Origin: Flavobacterium sp. UBA6195
GTDB lineage: Bacteria > Bacteroidota > Bacteroidia > Flavobacteriales > Flavobacteriaceae
DNA length: 10,498 nt
Assembly: GCF_002422095.1 (NCBI RefSeq)
Contig: NZ_DITB01000083.1
Coordinates: 15,428-25,925, forward strand
Direction: 5' to 3'
Shown here: one piece after another, positions 1 to 8,202 of the stretch
Position numbering within the stretch: position 1 is the stretch's first letter
How the letters are laid out: each line of letters begins with the position of its first letter
Made by a program: the position numbers and the translations under genes
Notes under the pieces: generated by a model
What the model was told of the DNA's origin: nothing
The model's input: only the letters and a program-made list of their open reading frames with translations
The model's database searches: none

Positions 1-592
1 TACCTAATAAACGGTATTTTAATTCGCCTTGTCTTTTATCGAAATACCAATAACCAACAATTTTATAAGCATCTACGTTGTAAGCTTCAATTTCAGTTTT
101 TCTGATATACTCTTCAGAAATCTTTTTAGTACCTTTTCTGTAAGCCTCAATATCTTCGTTCATTTGTTCACGACCTACATCAGTAGTATCAACTTTAAAC
201 AATGAAGCTTCGATGTCTTTTAAAGTTTTTTTAGTAGTAAAATAACTTGAGTCATACACTTCAGTAATAGTACCATCTTTAATTCCTTTTACTAGTACAT
301 TATAAAGAGGTCTTCTATCAGGAGATGTCATTACATCTCCTTCAACAGGAAAATAAAGTGGAAAATTCACTCTTTCATCGAGATCAATAACTTCCCAAAT
401 ACGTTTTCCCATCAAGATATCTCTATCATGAACATAACCGTAAGGTAGCGGTTTATCGTTATCTGCACTTAATTCAGCCTCCGTCTTTTTTCCTATTTGG
501 TCAGGAGTTTTTGCATTTAATAAATTTGACTGTGCAAAAGTAGTAGAACATAATCCTAAAACTAAAATTGCAATACTATTTCTCCAATTCAT
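1..592 (-). CDS. gldN: GldN, T9SS/gliding motility periplasmic protein (3' end missing)
   Basis: The frame is open from an ATG at 590-592 to the left edge, giving 197 codons; the C-terminal part lies outside the window. It begins with a signal peptide: MNWR, a hydrophobic stretch to about residue 18, then TTFA|QSN, suggesting signal peptidase I cleavage after Ala20. The Cys15 inside the hydrophobic core is preceded by Leu, so it is a poor lipobox. The mature part carries GldN-like stretches such as PLPYGYVHDRDILMGKRIW and the run DAYKIVGYWYFDKRQGELKYR. In the known T9SS, GldN (PorN) binds the lipoprotein GldK to form a periplasmic ring beneath the outer membrane and contacts GldM. The gene starts 49 bp after the gldM stop and is probably the last gene of the gldKLMN transcript. 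The position as the fourth gene of the cluster makes the identification firm. Confidence 0.93.
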   Translation of the reverse strand, partial: MNWRNSIAILVLGLCSTTFAQSNLLNAKTPDQIGKKTEAELSADNDKPLPYGYVHDRDILMGKRIWEVIDLDERVNFPLYFPVEGDVMTSPDRRPLYNVLVKGIKDGTITEVYDSSYFTTKKTLKDIEASLFKVDTTDVGREQMNEDIEAYRKGTKKISEEYIRKTEIEAYNVDAYKIVGYWYFDKRQGELKYRLLG

Positions 593-641
593 TCTATTTA
601 TTTTTTATTTGGTTTAATGAATAAACACAAATTATTTTAAA

Positions 642-2171
642 TTATTGTATTTCGTAAGTACAAGGTGAAACACGTTTTGCAACTTGATCAATACCAACGA
701 AACTTGCTTTAATTTCAGAAATTATAACAATATCTCCTTTAGAGGCCTTAGCTATTGCAGCTCTGGCTCTTGAATCCATTTTATTTCCAGAAACTACAAC
801 AGTAGGTTGCCCAGGTACTTTAATATTAAATTGTGTTACATTAACAGTTACAGGGAAATCAAAATCTTCCATAGCTGCTGTAACAGAACAAACTTCTAAA
901 TTACTTTTTGGACCTTTGTTCTTATCTAAACCACCCACTTTTCCAGTTGGTGCAGGTAAACCTTTAATTCTGAAAACTTGTGCACTTGACATTGTTTTAC
1001 CATCAGGCATAGTTGCACTAACATTAATTTTAACTTCACTTCCTGAACCTGGTTTTAACATGAATTTACCATCACCTACTTTAGACATTCCTTGCGCATT
1101 TGCATTTACTTTATTAGATGCAATTCCAGGAACAGAAATAGAAATAGGGTTAGGAACACCACGGTAAACAACGTTCATTTTGTCAGCAGAGATAATTGCT
1201 TGATTAGGTCTTGGCACTACTACATATTTACCGTCGAAAGGTAATTCAACAGGTTTTCCATCTTCCATAAAAACAAAGCTACCACCAAAAGATTGTTCAC
1301 CAATACTACCTGCTGTCATATTTAAGATAGCTTGACCATTAACAACTTTTCCAGGACCTTTGAAATCAGATACTTTAACATTTTCATCGTATTTACCGAT
1401 TACAACTTTACCAGTAACTGGCTCACCCTGAAAATAAACATTTTTATCTAAAGACACAATAGCTTTAAAATTTTTCAAAGACATAGTTTCAATAGCAGCT
1501 TTTCCTAAAAGTATGCTGTATACATCAGCTTCTGCTTTCTTAATATCGTTTTGAGCTAAAGCTAACTTTGCAATAGTTGCAATTGCAGGAAAACCTTTAA
1601 AATGATAATCTAAAAACTTTTTAGAAACACCTTCTTTATCTTTGATATCAGCAGTACCGAACTTAGCATTAATCTCACTAACAATAGGGGTCAATTTTAC
1701 ATTTTTCCCTAAAACAGCTTTCATATCTGAAAGATACTTATTGTACTTTGAAACAATTTCTGTACCTTTTTGCGAATATCCATCTCCACTAAACCATTTT
1801 TCATCTATAGTTGACTTGTCCATGGCCTCATATGGCATTTTTCCAGTTTTCTCATCAACTGGAAAATCTTTTGATATTTCAGATTTAACTGATTCTAAAT
1901 AATTATAAAATTCATTAGAAATAGTCTTAACCTGATTAGCTTCATCTAATGCATTTTTAAAATTAACGTTTTCTGCAGCTTTAGCAGCCAAAACAGAAAG
2001 CATTTCTTCATTTGTTTTTTTTGCACCTGTATTAACCTCTTCGAATTTTTCATCCATCAATCCGAAAGCAGATAATACTTCTTTTGACATGTTTAATGCC
2101 AACATTGCGATGAAAACCAAGTACATCAGGTTAATCATCTTCTGTCTAGGGGTTAATTTTCCTCCTGCCAT
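642..2171 (-). CDS. gldM: GldM, T9SS/gliding motor periplasmic stalk protein
   Basis: This is a 509-residue protein, close to the usual length of about 510-515. Residues 1-12 (MAGGKLTPRQKM) are a short cytoplasmic tail, followed by one transmembrane helix at about 13-32 (INLMYLVFIAMLALNM). The rest is periplasmic: a helical first domain (about 36-230) and then beta-rich domains. Two GldM subunits pass through a GldL ring, and the stalk transmits motion to GldK/GldN. Arg9, just before the helix, is conserved here; I recall that this arginine pairs with the buried glutamate of GldL in the published motor model. The only cysteines are Cys428 and Cys504, both in the last domain, so a disulfide is possible. 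The start is the ATG at 2169-2171, which gives the standard N-terminus. The gene is 50 bp downstream of gldL and 49 bp upstream of gldN, consistent with one operon. Confidence 0.97.
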   Translation of the reverse strand: MAGGKLTPRQKMINLMYLVFIAMLALNMSKEVLSAFGLMDEKFEEVNTGAKKTNEEMLSVLAAKAAENVNFKNALDEANQVKTISNEFYNYLESVKSEISKDFPVDEKTGKMPYEAMDKSTIDEKWFSGDGYSQKGTEIVSKYNKYLSDMKAVLGKNVKLTPIVSEINAKFGTADIKDKEGVSKKFLDYHFKGFPAIATIAKLALAQNDIKKAEADVYSILLGKAAIETMSLKNFKAIVSLDKNVYFQGEPVTGKVVIGKYDENVKVSDFKGPGKVVNGQAILNMTAGSIGEQSFGGSFVFMEDGKPVELPFDGKYVVVPRPNQAIISADKMNVVYRGVPNPISISVPGIASNKVNANAQGMSKVGDGKFMLKPGSGSEVKINVSATMPDGKTMSSAQVFRIKGLPAPTGKVGGLDKNKGPKSNLEVCSVTAAMEDFDFPVTVNVTQFNIKVPGQPTVVVSGNKMDSRARAAIAKASKGDIVIISEIKASFVGIDQVAKRVSPCTYEIQ

Positions 2172-2221
2172 TTCTCTTTAAATTAGTTTTTAATTAATAA
2201 AATATTTAATGATAAAACTAA

Positions 2222-2857
2222 TTATCCTCTGTTACTCATAGCAGAAAGCATACCACCATAAACCGCATTTAAAGATGCAATGTTTGATGTCATTGATTGC
2301 ATTTGCTCTTTTAATTTAGCAGCATTTTCAGCAATTTCTTTATTCGCTTGTGCATTTCTATCAGCACTTTCTAATTGAATTTTATATAAATTATTCAAAG
2401 CTTCCATTTGAGCTGCAGCTGTTGACATTTCTTCTGCATATTTCTTTTGTCCTGCCATAGCATCAACAGTTGGAGAAATTGATTTAGCAGCACCTTCAAA
2501 ATTTTTGATACTGTTTCCTAAACTAGCCATTAATTCTCCATCAATCTTAGCTTCTTTCAACATAGCATCTAATTTTTGAGATAATAATCCTTGTGCTTCA
2601 GCAGGATTTTCAGCTTTTTTATCTTTTGCCTTAGCCTCACCACCAGCTAATTCAGGGTAAACTAAAGACCAATCTAATTCTTTTTCAACAGGTTCGAAAG
2701 CTGATAATGCGAAGATCGCAGCCTCAGTTAACAAACCGACAACAAGCATTGGTCCTGCACCAGGCCAGTGCATTAATTTGAACAATGCTCCAACGATTAC
2801 AACCGCTGCCCCCATTCCGTAAAGGAATCCCATCACTTTTTTGCTTAAAATTGCCAT
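2222..2857 (-). CDS. gldL: GldL, inner-membrane proton-channel subunit of the T9SS/gliding motor
   Basis: This is a 211-residue protein of typical length. Two transmembrane helices occupy about residues 9-29 (MGFLYGMGAAVVIVGALFKLM) and 35-54 (GPMLVVGLLTEAAIFALSAF), joined by a very short loop. Glu45 inside helix 2 (LLTEAAIF) aligns with the essential buried glutamate of Flavobacterium johnsoniae GldL (E49 there; the loop is about four residues shorter here). Lys27 and His30 at the end of helix 1 match other polar residues of that site. The remaining 150 residues are cytoplasmic and helical, with a Lys/Ala/Glu-rich section (76-90) and a long Gln/Ala/Asn-rich helix up to the C-terminus. Five GldL subunits around two GldM helices form the proton-motive-force motor in the known system. 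The gene lies 53 bp after gldK and 50 bp before gldM. Confidence 0.97.
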   Translation of the reverse strand: MAILSKKVMGFLYGMGAAVVIVGALFKLMHWPGAGPMLVVGLLTEAAIFALSAFEPVEKELDWSLVYPELAGGEAKAKDKKAENPAEAQGLLSQKLDAMLKEAKIDGELMASLGNSIKNFEGAAKSISPTVDAMAGQKKYAEEMSTAAAQMEALNNLYKIQLESADRNAQANKEIAENAAKLKEQMQSMTSNIASLNAVYGGMLSAMSNRG

Positions 2858-2910
2858 AATAAATAAATTTTAGTTAGTTAAGTTAAATATATAATAAAAT
2901 TGGTTAAATA

Positions 2911-4293
2911 CTATTTAGGTCTATTTCCTGTAGCTGCTGTACCCATATAATCTTGAACAGTTCTAAACCCGATGTAACTTCTTGCTGAATCAGCATATTC
3001 ATAATCACGTGTTGACACTTGTAATAAATAAGCAACATCTTTCCAAGAACCTCCACGAACTACTTTTCTTTGATTTTTCTTGTCCGCTACATGAGGATTC
3101 ATTGTAGAAACAAATTCATAAGCTTCTGCATAATAAGAAGACTCTGTCCATTCAGAAACGTTTCCAGCCATATTATAAAGATTAAACTCATTAGGCTCAT
3201 AAGATTTTGCTTCAACTGTATACAAAGCACCATCAGCAGCATAATCTCCACGATTTGGTTTGAAGTTTGCCATAAAACATCCTCTATCATTTTTAGCATA
3301 TGGACCCCCCCAAGGATATGTTCCTCCCTCAATTCCACCTCTAGCAGCATATTCCCATTCAGCCTCAGTTGGCAAACGGAATGAATTTACTTGATCTCTT
3401 CCTTTTTTAGTTTTTATATATGCATTTTTATACATGGTTCTCCATGCACAAAAAGCCTTTGCTTGATTCCAAGAAACTCCCACAACAGGATATTCACTGT
3501 AAGCTTGATGCCAAAAATAATCATTATGCATAGGCTCATTATACGAATAGGCAAAATCTTTAATCCATACTGTAGTATCGGGATAAATTTCAATTGGTGG
3601 TGCGTCCTCATAAAAATTCTTACGCCCTTTCTTTTTAACAGCTTTATTTAAATCAACCTGATTGTATTTGAATTTTAATTTAGAGACATCAATAGTTTTA
3701 AGACCATTGTAAGATTCAGATTCTGGCAAATACATTGAATCCATTACTTCCACGTAAAATTCATCAGGATATTTAGAAGGTTCTTTTACAAGTTTTACCT
3801 TTTTATTTAATTTTCTTCCAGCATAAATATCATCATCTGTACCTACACTATAGTAGTTTTCATACATGTATTTATCATAAGGAGTCATTTTTTCAGGATC
3901 TACATCTGCGAAAGCAAAATCACCAATACTTCCTCCTTTACCACTCCCTGAACCTGGTTTTTGCCCCTGCTCATCAGCCAATATAGCCAATCGTGTTCTA
4001 ATTGTTGAATCTTTTACCCATTCAACAAACTTTCGATACTCTGCATTAGTAATCTCTGTTTCGTCCATATAAAAAGAACGAACTGTAACGGTTTTAGTAG
4101 GTGCGTCTTGAATATTAGCTAAATCATCATCCGCTTTACCCATAATAAAAGCGCCACCAGGAACTAATGTCATTCCGTAAGGTTTTTCGGGATGCCATTT
4201 TCTCCCTTTAACTCCTACTAATTCTCCTTTATCGCCTTTACCACAACTGATAAATAATGACAAAATTGCTGAAAATGCAACAAACTTCTTCAT
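2911..4293 (-). CDS. gldK: GldK, T9SS/gliding outer-membrane lipoprotein with an FGE-sulfatase fold
   Basis: This 460-residue protein starts with a lipoprotein signal: MKK, a hydrophobic run, then FISC with Cys17 as the likely lipidated residue. The mature part is a formylglycine-generating-enzyme (FGE)-sulfatase fold split into two blocks. Residues 41-93 carry VPGGAFIMG and DETEITNAEYRKFV; about 265-446 carry YPVVGVSWNQAKAFCAWR, FRLPTEAEWEYAARGG, NLYNMAGNVSEWTES, VVRGGSW and the closing IGFRTV. Between them is an insertion of about 170 residues (94-262) with a Gly/Ser-rich patch (114-122). After VVRGGSW, the positions where true FGEs have their two catalytic cysteines hold Asp and Leu, so a structural rather than enzymatic role is expected. 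GldK anchors GldN to the outer membrane as a periplasmic ring. It is the first gene of the gld cluster, with its own candidate promoter upstream. Confidence 0.97.
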   Translation of the reverse strand: MKKFVAFSAILSLFISCGKGDKGELVGVKGRKWHPEKPYGMTLVPGGAFIMGKADDDLANIQDAPTKTVTVRSFYMDETEITNAEYRKFVEWVKDSTIRTRLAILADEQGQKPGSGSGKGGSIGDFAFADVDPEKMTPYDKYMYENYYSVGTDDDIYAGRKLNKKVKLVKEPSKYPDEFYVEVMDSMYLPESESYNGLKTIDVSKLKFKYNQVDLNKAVKKKGRKNFYEDAPPIEIYPDTTVWIKDFAYSYNEPMHNDYFWHQAYSEYPVVGVSWNQAKAFCAWRTMYKNAYIKTKKGRDQVNSFRLPTEAEWEYAARGGIEGGTYPWGGPYAKNDRGCFMANFKPNRGDYAADGALYTVEAKSYEPNEFNLYNMAGNVSEWTESSYYAEAYEFVSTMNPHVADKKNQRKVVRGGSWKDVAYLLQVSTRDYEYADSARSYIGFRTVQDYMGTAATGNRPK

Positions 4294-4330
4294 ATAAACT
4301 TGGGTTAAATGTAATTTCTATTTAAGGGCG

Positions 4331-4361
4331 TAAACCTATTCAATAATTTTGAAAAAAACAA
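4331..4361 (-). promoter_or_regulatory. Candidate promoter of the gldKLMN operon
   Basis: Read on the minus strand, TTG (4361-4359) is followed after 20 bp by TAGGTTTA (4338-4331). This fits the Bacteroidetes pattern TTG-N17-23-TAnnTTTG except for the last base. It would start transcription near 4325, giving a leader of about 30 nt before the gldK ATG. The -33 TTG lies in the loop of a 12-bp perfect inverted repeat. The match is by eye only. Confidence 0.45.
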
Positions 4362-4375
4362 CATTTTTTTCAAAA
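4347..4375. repeat. 12-bp perfect inverted repeat over the gldK promoter
   Basis: The left arm TTTTGAAAAAAA (4347-4358) and the right arm TTTTTTTCAAAA (4364-4375) are exact reverse complements around the 5-nt spacer CAACA. Each arm has only one G-C pair, so as an RNA hairpin it would be weak. It sits 73 bp after the stop of the arginase-like gene and over the candidate -33 box of gldK. It could be a poor terminator of the upstream transcript, an operator, or chance in A/T-run sequence. Confidence 0.5.
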
Positions 4376-4447
4376 ACGTGTAAAAAATATTAAAATTTAA
4401 AATTATATAATTTTTAACATTAGTTAACCGTTTGAAAAATAGTCTTT

Positions 4448-5596
4448 TTAAACAATATTTCTTCTTTGGGCTTTCCACCATCTTTCTGGAATTTCCTGTT
4501 CACATGCAGCTAAATAATCTTCATGTGTACAAGGCAATAACGTACTTCTTTTTAATTTATTATTAACGTTAGTTAAAAAAGGTATTTCAATCCACCATCT
4601 TTCAGTTTTATTACTCTTATAGAAGATTAATTCTTCATCTTCAATAGGAACAATGTACTTTATATAGCTCTCTTTTGTACCAAATGGATACTCATGAGAG
4701 CGAAAACAAAATCCTTCAATAAAATACCACAACATTTGAGCTGTTAAAACAACTTCATTCCCATTTGGATTAAAATTAAAAATCCCGAAAGACGTTACTT
4801 TATCACTTATTCCTGCATAACGTGTAAGAGCACAAATTTCTTTTCCTGTAAATCCGTTAGGATTAAAAACATCGAAATTGCCAGAATAAGAAGACTGTAC
4901 CGATTGCATATCAACACTAATTAAATCAGCATCTCTAAAAACGGGTTCTGCCACTGCAATATTATTTGAAACCTCTCCTAAACGATAGGCTTCAAAGTAT
5001 AATTTTTCGATTAAATCGATTTCTTCTTGCGAATTAAAATAGGTTTGAAATCCTAAATTACTGAAATTAAATAGATTATTAGGCTCCTCTACGATAATTT
5101 TCGACAAATAAGACTCCGAGTCCAATTTATTCTCCTTAGAAAAATCAAATTGATTGTCTACAGAAACCAAATTAACCATTTGATCTAAATTATCATAACC
5201 GCGATACATCGGATAAGTCAAATCCTGAGTTCCACCAATGACAACAGGAATAATTTGTTTCTTTATTAACTCTGTCATCAAACTTTTTACAACAAAATAA
5301 GTATCTTCAATGCTTGCTCCAGCCTCTATGGTTCCTAAATCAACTATAGTAGTATTCCAATTTCCTGGAAAAAGACTGTAAAATTGCTTTCTAAAGTCGT
5401 CAAAAGAAAAATCATCATTGTCTTTTTCACTTCCTCTAAATTCATTAACCGTGATTATAGCTATAGCAACATTGTCCAAAACCGGGAAATCGGTTTGGGT
5501 ATGAAACACCACTTTCTTTCCCAATGTCTGATTGGATAATGTTGCAATGTATTCTTCTACAGAAGTTGAAATAGGTTGTAAAAAATCAAAAACCAT
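4448..5596 (-). CDS. Arginase/formimidoylglutamase-family protein with degenerate metal site (probable pseudoenzyme)
   Basis: This 382-residue protein has the recognisable order of arginase-superfamily (ureohydrolase) motifs, so automatic annotation would probably call it formimidoylglutamase. The motifs are altered: GGxHD is GGTQD (121-125), DAHxD is DNQFD (147-151), and SxDxDxxD is SVDMQSVQ (227-234). Of the six ligands that hold the two Mn ions in true arginases, three are glutamine here (124, 149, 231) and three Asp remain (147, 151, 229); a fourth conserved Asp is also Gln (234). Loss of hydrolase activity is therefore likely, which is inference. After the fold there is a C-terminal part of about 80 residues with two RWW motifs (333-335 and 372-374) and a basic end. 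The gene starts 3 bp after the topA stop, so the two are probably co-transcribed, and no histidine-degradation gene is nearby. Its function is unknown; its position before gldK is suggestive only. Confidence 0.85.
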   Translation of the reverse strand: MVFDFLQPISTSVEEYIATLSNQTLGKKVVFHTQTDFPVLDNVAIAIITVNEFRGSEKDNDDFSFDDFRKQFYSLFPGNWNTTIVDLGTIEAGASIEDTYFVVKSLMTELIKKQIIPVVIGGTQDLTYPMYRGYDNLDQMVNLVSVDNQFDFSKENKLDSESYLSKIIVEEPNNLFNFSNLGFQTYFNSQEEIDLIEKLYFEAYRLGEVSNNIAVAEPVFRDADLISVDMQSVQSSYSGNFDVFNPNGFTGKEICALTRYAGISDKVTSFGIFNFNPNGNEVVLTAQMLWYFIEGFCFRSHEYPFGTKESYIKYIVPIEDEELIFYKSNKTERWWIEIPFLTNVNNKLKRSTLLPCTHEDYLAACEQEIPERWWKAQRRNIV

Positions 5597-5599
5597 TGC

Positions 5600-8101
5600 T
5601 TATTTCTTTTTAGCGGTTGTTTTCTTAGCTGGTGCTTTTTTTGTTGCCGTCTTTTTAGCAGGAGTTTTCTTTTCTATCATTTCTTGAACTTGTGCCAACG
5701 TTAATTTAGAAGCATCAACATCTTTGCTCAATTCAATTTTGATTTTGCCCTTTGTAATTACAGAACGACCCCAACGTGCTTTTTCCACTTTGATTCCTTC
5801 TTCTTTCCAATCGTGAATTACTTTATCAATGTCTTTTTGTTGTTTTTCTTCGATTAACTCGTTTAAATCTGATTGCGATAAATTATCGAAGTTGTATTTT
5901 TTATTTACATTGATAAACATTCCATTCCATTTAATGAAAGGTCCAAAACGCCCAACACCCTTTTGAATTGGTAATCCATCATATGTTCCAATTGGTGCAT
6001 CCGCTTGTACTTTCTCATCAATTAAACCTTGAGCCGTTTCCATGGTAACATCCATTGGATCCATTCCTTTTGGTAAGGAAATAAATTGAGAACCAAAACG
6101 AACATAAGGTCCAAAACGACCATTGTTCACTTCAATTTCTTCTCCTTTATATGTACCTAATTGTTTTGGAAGTAAAAATAAATTCAATACTTCTTCCAAA
6201 GTGATATTTCCAATATTTTGATCTTGACGTAAACTTGCAAATTGTTTGTTTTCATCATCGGAATCACCTATTTGAGCCATAGCTCCATATTTTCCTAAAC
6301 GAACCGAAACTTGTTTTCCAGAAACGGGATGTACTCCTAAGATTCTTTCACCACTTTCTCTATCCGCATTTTTCTCTACATCGACTACATTGGGATGGAA
6401 GTGTTTGTAGAAATCGTTCATCATTTTAGCCCAATCCACTTTTCCTTCCGCAATTTCGTCGAAATCTTGCTCTACTTTCGCCGTGAAATTATAATCTAAA
6501 ATCGTGTTGAAGTTCTTTACTAAGAAATCATTCACGATAATTCCAATATCGGTTGGAACTAATTTTCCTTTATCTGAACCCACATTCTCCGTTAAAACTT
6601 GCGATTTTACTTCCCCAGCTTTTAACATCAATTGGTTGTATTTTCTTTCTTGACCTTCGAAACTTCCTTTTTCAACATAAGTTCTGGCAATGATAGTAGA
6701 AATAGTTGGCGCATAGGTTGATGGACGACCAATTCCTAATTCTTCCAATTTCTTCACCAAAGAAGCTTCAGTATAACGACTTGGCGGACGTGAAAAACGT
6801 TCCGTAGCCGTGATATAATTATTTGTAAGTTTTTCGTTAACTTTTAAAGCAGGCAACATTCCTTCTTGTTCCTCTTCATCATCGTCGTGACCTTCCAAAT
6901 AGACTTTTAAGAAACCTTCAAATTTAATAACTTCTCCAGTTGCTGTAAAGGTTTCCGAATGATTGCTTGCTTCGATTTTTACATTAGTTCTCTCTAATTC
7001 AGCATCGCTCATTTGAGACGCTAACGTTCTTTTCCAAATCAATTCGTACAAACGCGCTTGATCTCTATCAATATCCACTGTATGTCTTGACATATCCGTT
7101 GGACGAATGGCTTCGTGTGCTTCTTGTGCTCCTTTTGATTTGGTATTGAAACTTCTTGGTTTCGAAAATTCTTTTCCGTAGTAACTTGTAATTTCGGCTT
7201 GAGCTGCCGCCATTGCTTCTTGCGATAAATTTACACTATCCGTTCTCATATAAGTAATAAGTCCGGCTTCGTACAAACGTTGGGCAATTTGCATGGTAAT
7301 TCCAACAGGCAAATACAATTTTCTAGCCGCTTCTTGTTGCAACGTTGAAGTGGTAAAAGGTGCTGCTGGTGATTTTTTTGTTGGTTTGGTTTCTAAATCT
7401 CCAACTTTATAAGATGAGCCAATATTTTTAGCTAAGAAATCTTCTGCTTCTTTTTTAGTCGCAAAGTTCTTAGGCAATTTTGCTTTGAATGTTTTTCCTG
7501 CTTCGTTTGTAAACTCTGCTGTAATACTGTAAGAAGCTTCTGGTTTGAAATTTTGAATTTCTCTTTCACGCTCCACAATCAAACGAACCGAAACTGATTG
7601 CACACGACCTGCAGATAAACCTCCTTTAACTTTTTTCCAAAGTACTGGCGATAATTCGTAACCAACTAATCTATCCAAAACTCTACGAGCTTGCTGAGCG
7701 TTTACTAAATTGTAATCAATTCCTCTCGGATTTTCGATTGCTTTTTGAATAGCTGATTTTGTAATCTCGTGAAAAACGATACGTTTTGTTTTCTCTGGTT
7801 TTAATTTTAATTCTTCAGATAAGTGCCAAGAAATTGCTTCTCCCTCACGGTCCTCATCGGAAGCCAACCAAACCATTTCGGCATTTTTAGCTAATCCTTT
7901 TAATTTGGTCACCAATGCTTTTTTATCTGCCGAAACTTCATATTTCGGTTTAAAACCATTTTCTACATCCACTCCTATTTCTCTCGAAGGCAAGTCAGCA
8001 ATATGTCCATAACTCGACTCAACTTGATACTCACTTCCTAGAAATTTCTCGATGGTTTTTGCTTTTGCAGGTGACTCAACGATTACTAAATTCTTTGCCA
8101 T
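5600..8101 (-). CDS. topA: DNA topoisomerase I (type IA)
   Basis: This 833-residue enzyme relaxes negatively supercoiled DNA by single-strand cleavage and passage. The Toprim domain opens the protein, with Glu9 in VIVESPAKAKTIEKFL and the metal-binding DEDREGE at 82-88 (Asp82, Asp84, Glu86). GGLSAGRVQSVSVRL (160-174) is a core motif. The catalytic tyrosine is Tyr284, with Arg286, in LITYMRTDS. The C-terminal half has several topoisomerase C-terminal repeats, seen as the GRFGPYVRFG and GRFGPFIKWNG motifs. There is no cysteine anywhere in the protein, so the zinc ribbons of the E. coli enzyme are absent. The last 23 residues (811-833) are almost only Lys, Ala and Thr, with one or two prolines, resembling a histone-H1-type DNA-binding tail. 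The ATG at 8099-8101 gives the canonical MAKNLVIVESPAKAKT start. The arginase-like gene follows after 3 bp. Confidence 0.98.
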   Translation of the reverse strand: MAKNLVIVESPAKAKTIEKFLGSEYQVESSYGHIADLPSREIGVDVENGFKPKYEVSADKKALVTKLKGLAKNAEMVWLASDEDREGEAISWHLSEELKLKPEKTKRIVFHEITKSAIQKAIENPRGIDYNLVNAQQARRVLDRLVGYELSPVLWKKVKGGLSAGRVQSVSVRLIVEREREIQNFKPEASYSITAEFTNEAGKTFKAKLPKNFATKKEAEDFLAKNIGSSYKVGDLETKPTKKSPAAPFTTSTLQQEAARKLYLPVGITMQIAQRLYEAGLITYMRTDSVNLSQEAMAAAQAEITSYYGKEFSKPRSFNTKSKGAQEAHEAIRPTDMSRHTVDIDRDQARLYELIWKRTLASQMSDAELERTNVKIEASNHSETFTATGEVIKFEGFLKVYLEGHDDDEEEQEGMLPALKVNEKLTNNYITATERFSRPPSRYTEASLVKKLEELGIGRPSTYAPTISTIIARTYVEKGSFEGQERKYNQLMLKAGEVKSQVLTENVGSDKGKLVPTDIGIIVNDFLVKNFNTILDYNFTAKVEQDFDEIAEGKVDWAKMMNDFYKHFHPNVVDVEKNADRESGERILGVHPVSGKQVSVRLGKYGAMAQIGDSDDENKQFASLRQDQNIGNITLEEVLNLFLLPKQLGTYKGEEIEVNNGRFGPYVRFGSQFISLPKGMDPMDVTMETAQGLIDEKVQADAPIGTYDGLPIQKGVGRFGPFIKWNGMFINVNKKYNFDNLSQSDLNELIEEKQQKDIDKVIHDWKEEGIKVEKARWGRSVITKGKIKIELSKDVDASKLTLAQVQEMIEKKTPAKKTATKKAPAKKTTAKKK

Positions 8102-8121
8102 TTCATGTTTTTTTTGAACCG

Positions 8122-8129
8122 CAAAAGTA
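8122..8129 (-). promoter_or_regulatory. Candidate -7 promoter element of topA
   Basis: The minus strand reads TACTTTTG, an exact match to the Bacteroidetes -7 consensus TAnnTTTG, ending 21 bases before the topA ATG. No clear TTG is present at the expected -33 distance; the region there reads GTTAAAATTT. The assignment rests on the -7 element and its position alone. Confidence 0.45.
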
Positions 8130-8202
8130 TAGGTTTTTTTTAAATTTTAACATCCTGAGCATTTTTTTACCTATAATAAACCAAAATATCAGTCAAATTA
8201 CT

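Noticed and set aside
916..1167. Plus-strand open frame of 83 codons inside gldM
   Set aside because: It lies wholly opposite a conserved gldM coding region and its translation resembles no family; it is a shadow frame.
2869..2886. TTAG/TTAA-type short tandem repeat before gldL
   Set aside because: It is a few imperfect 4-bp units in a 53-bp AT-rich spacer, with no structure beyond what low complexity gives.
3070..3651. Several overlapping open frames on both strands inside gldK
   Set aside because: GldK motifs run unbroken through this region in one frame, so the others are by-products of AT-rich coding sequence.
4294..4447. Strong intrinsic terminator after the arginase-like gene
   Set aside because: The only hairpin has a nearly pure A-T stem; there is no GC-rich stem followed by a U-run, so I list it only as an inverted repeat.
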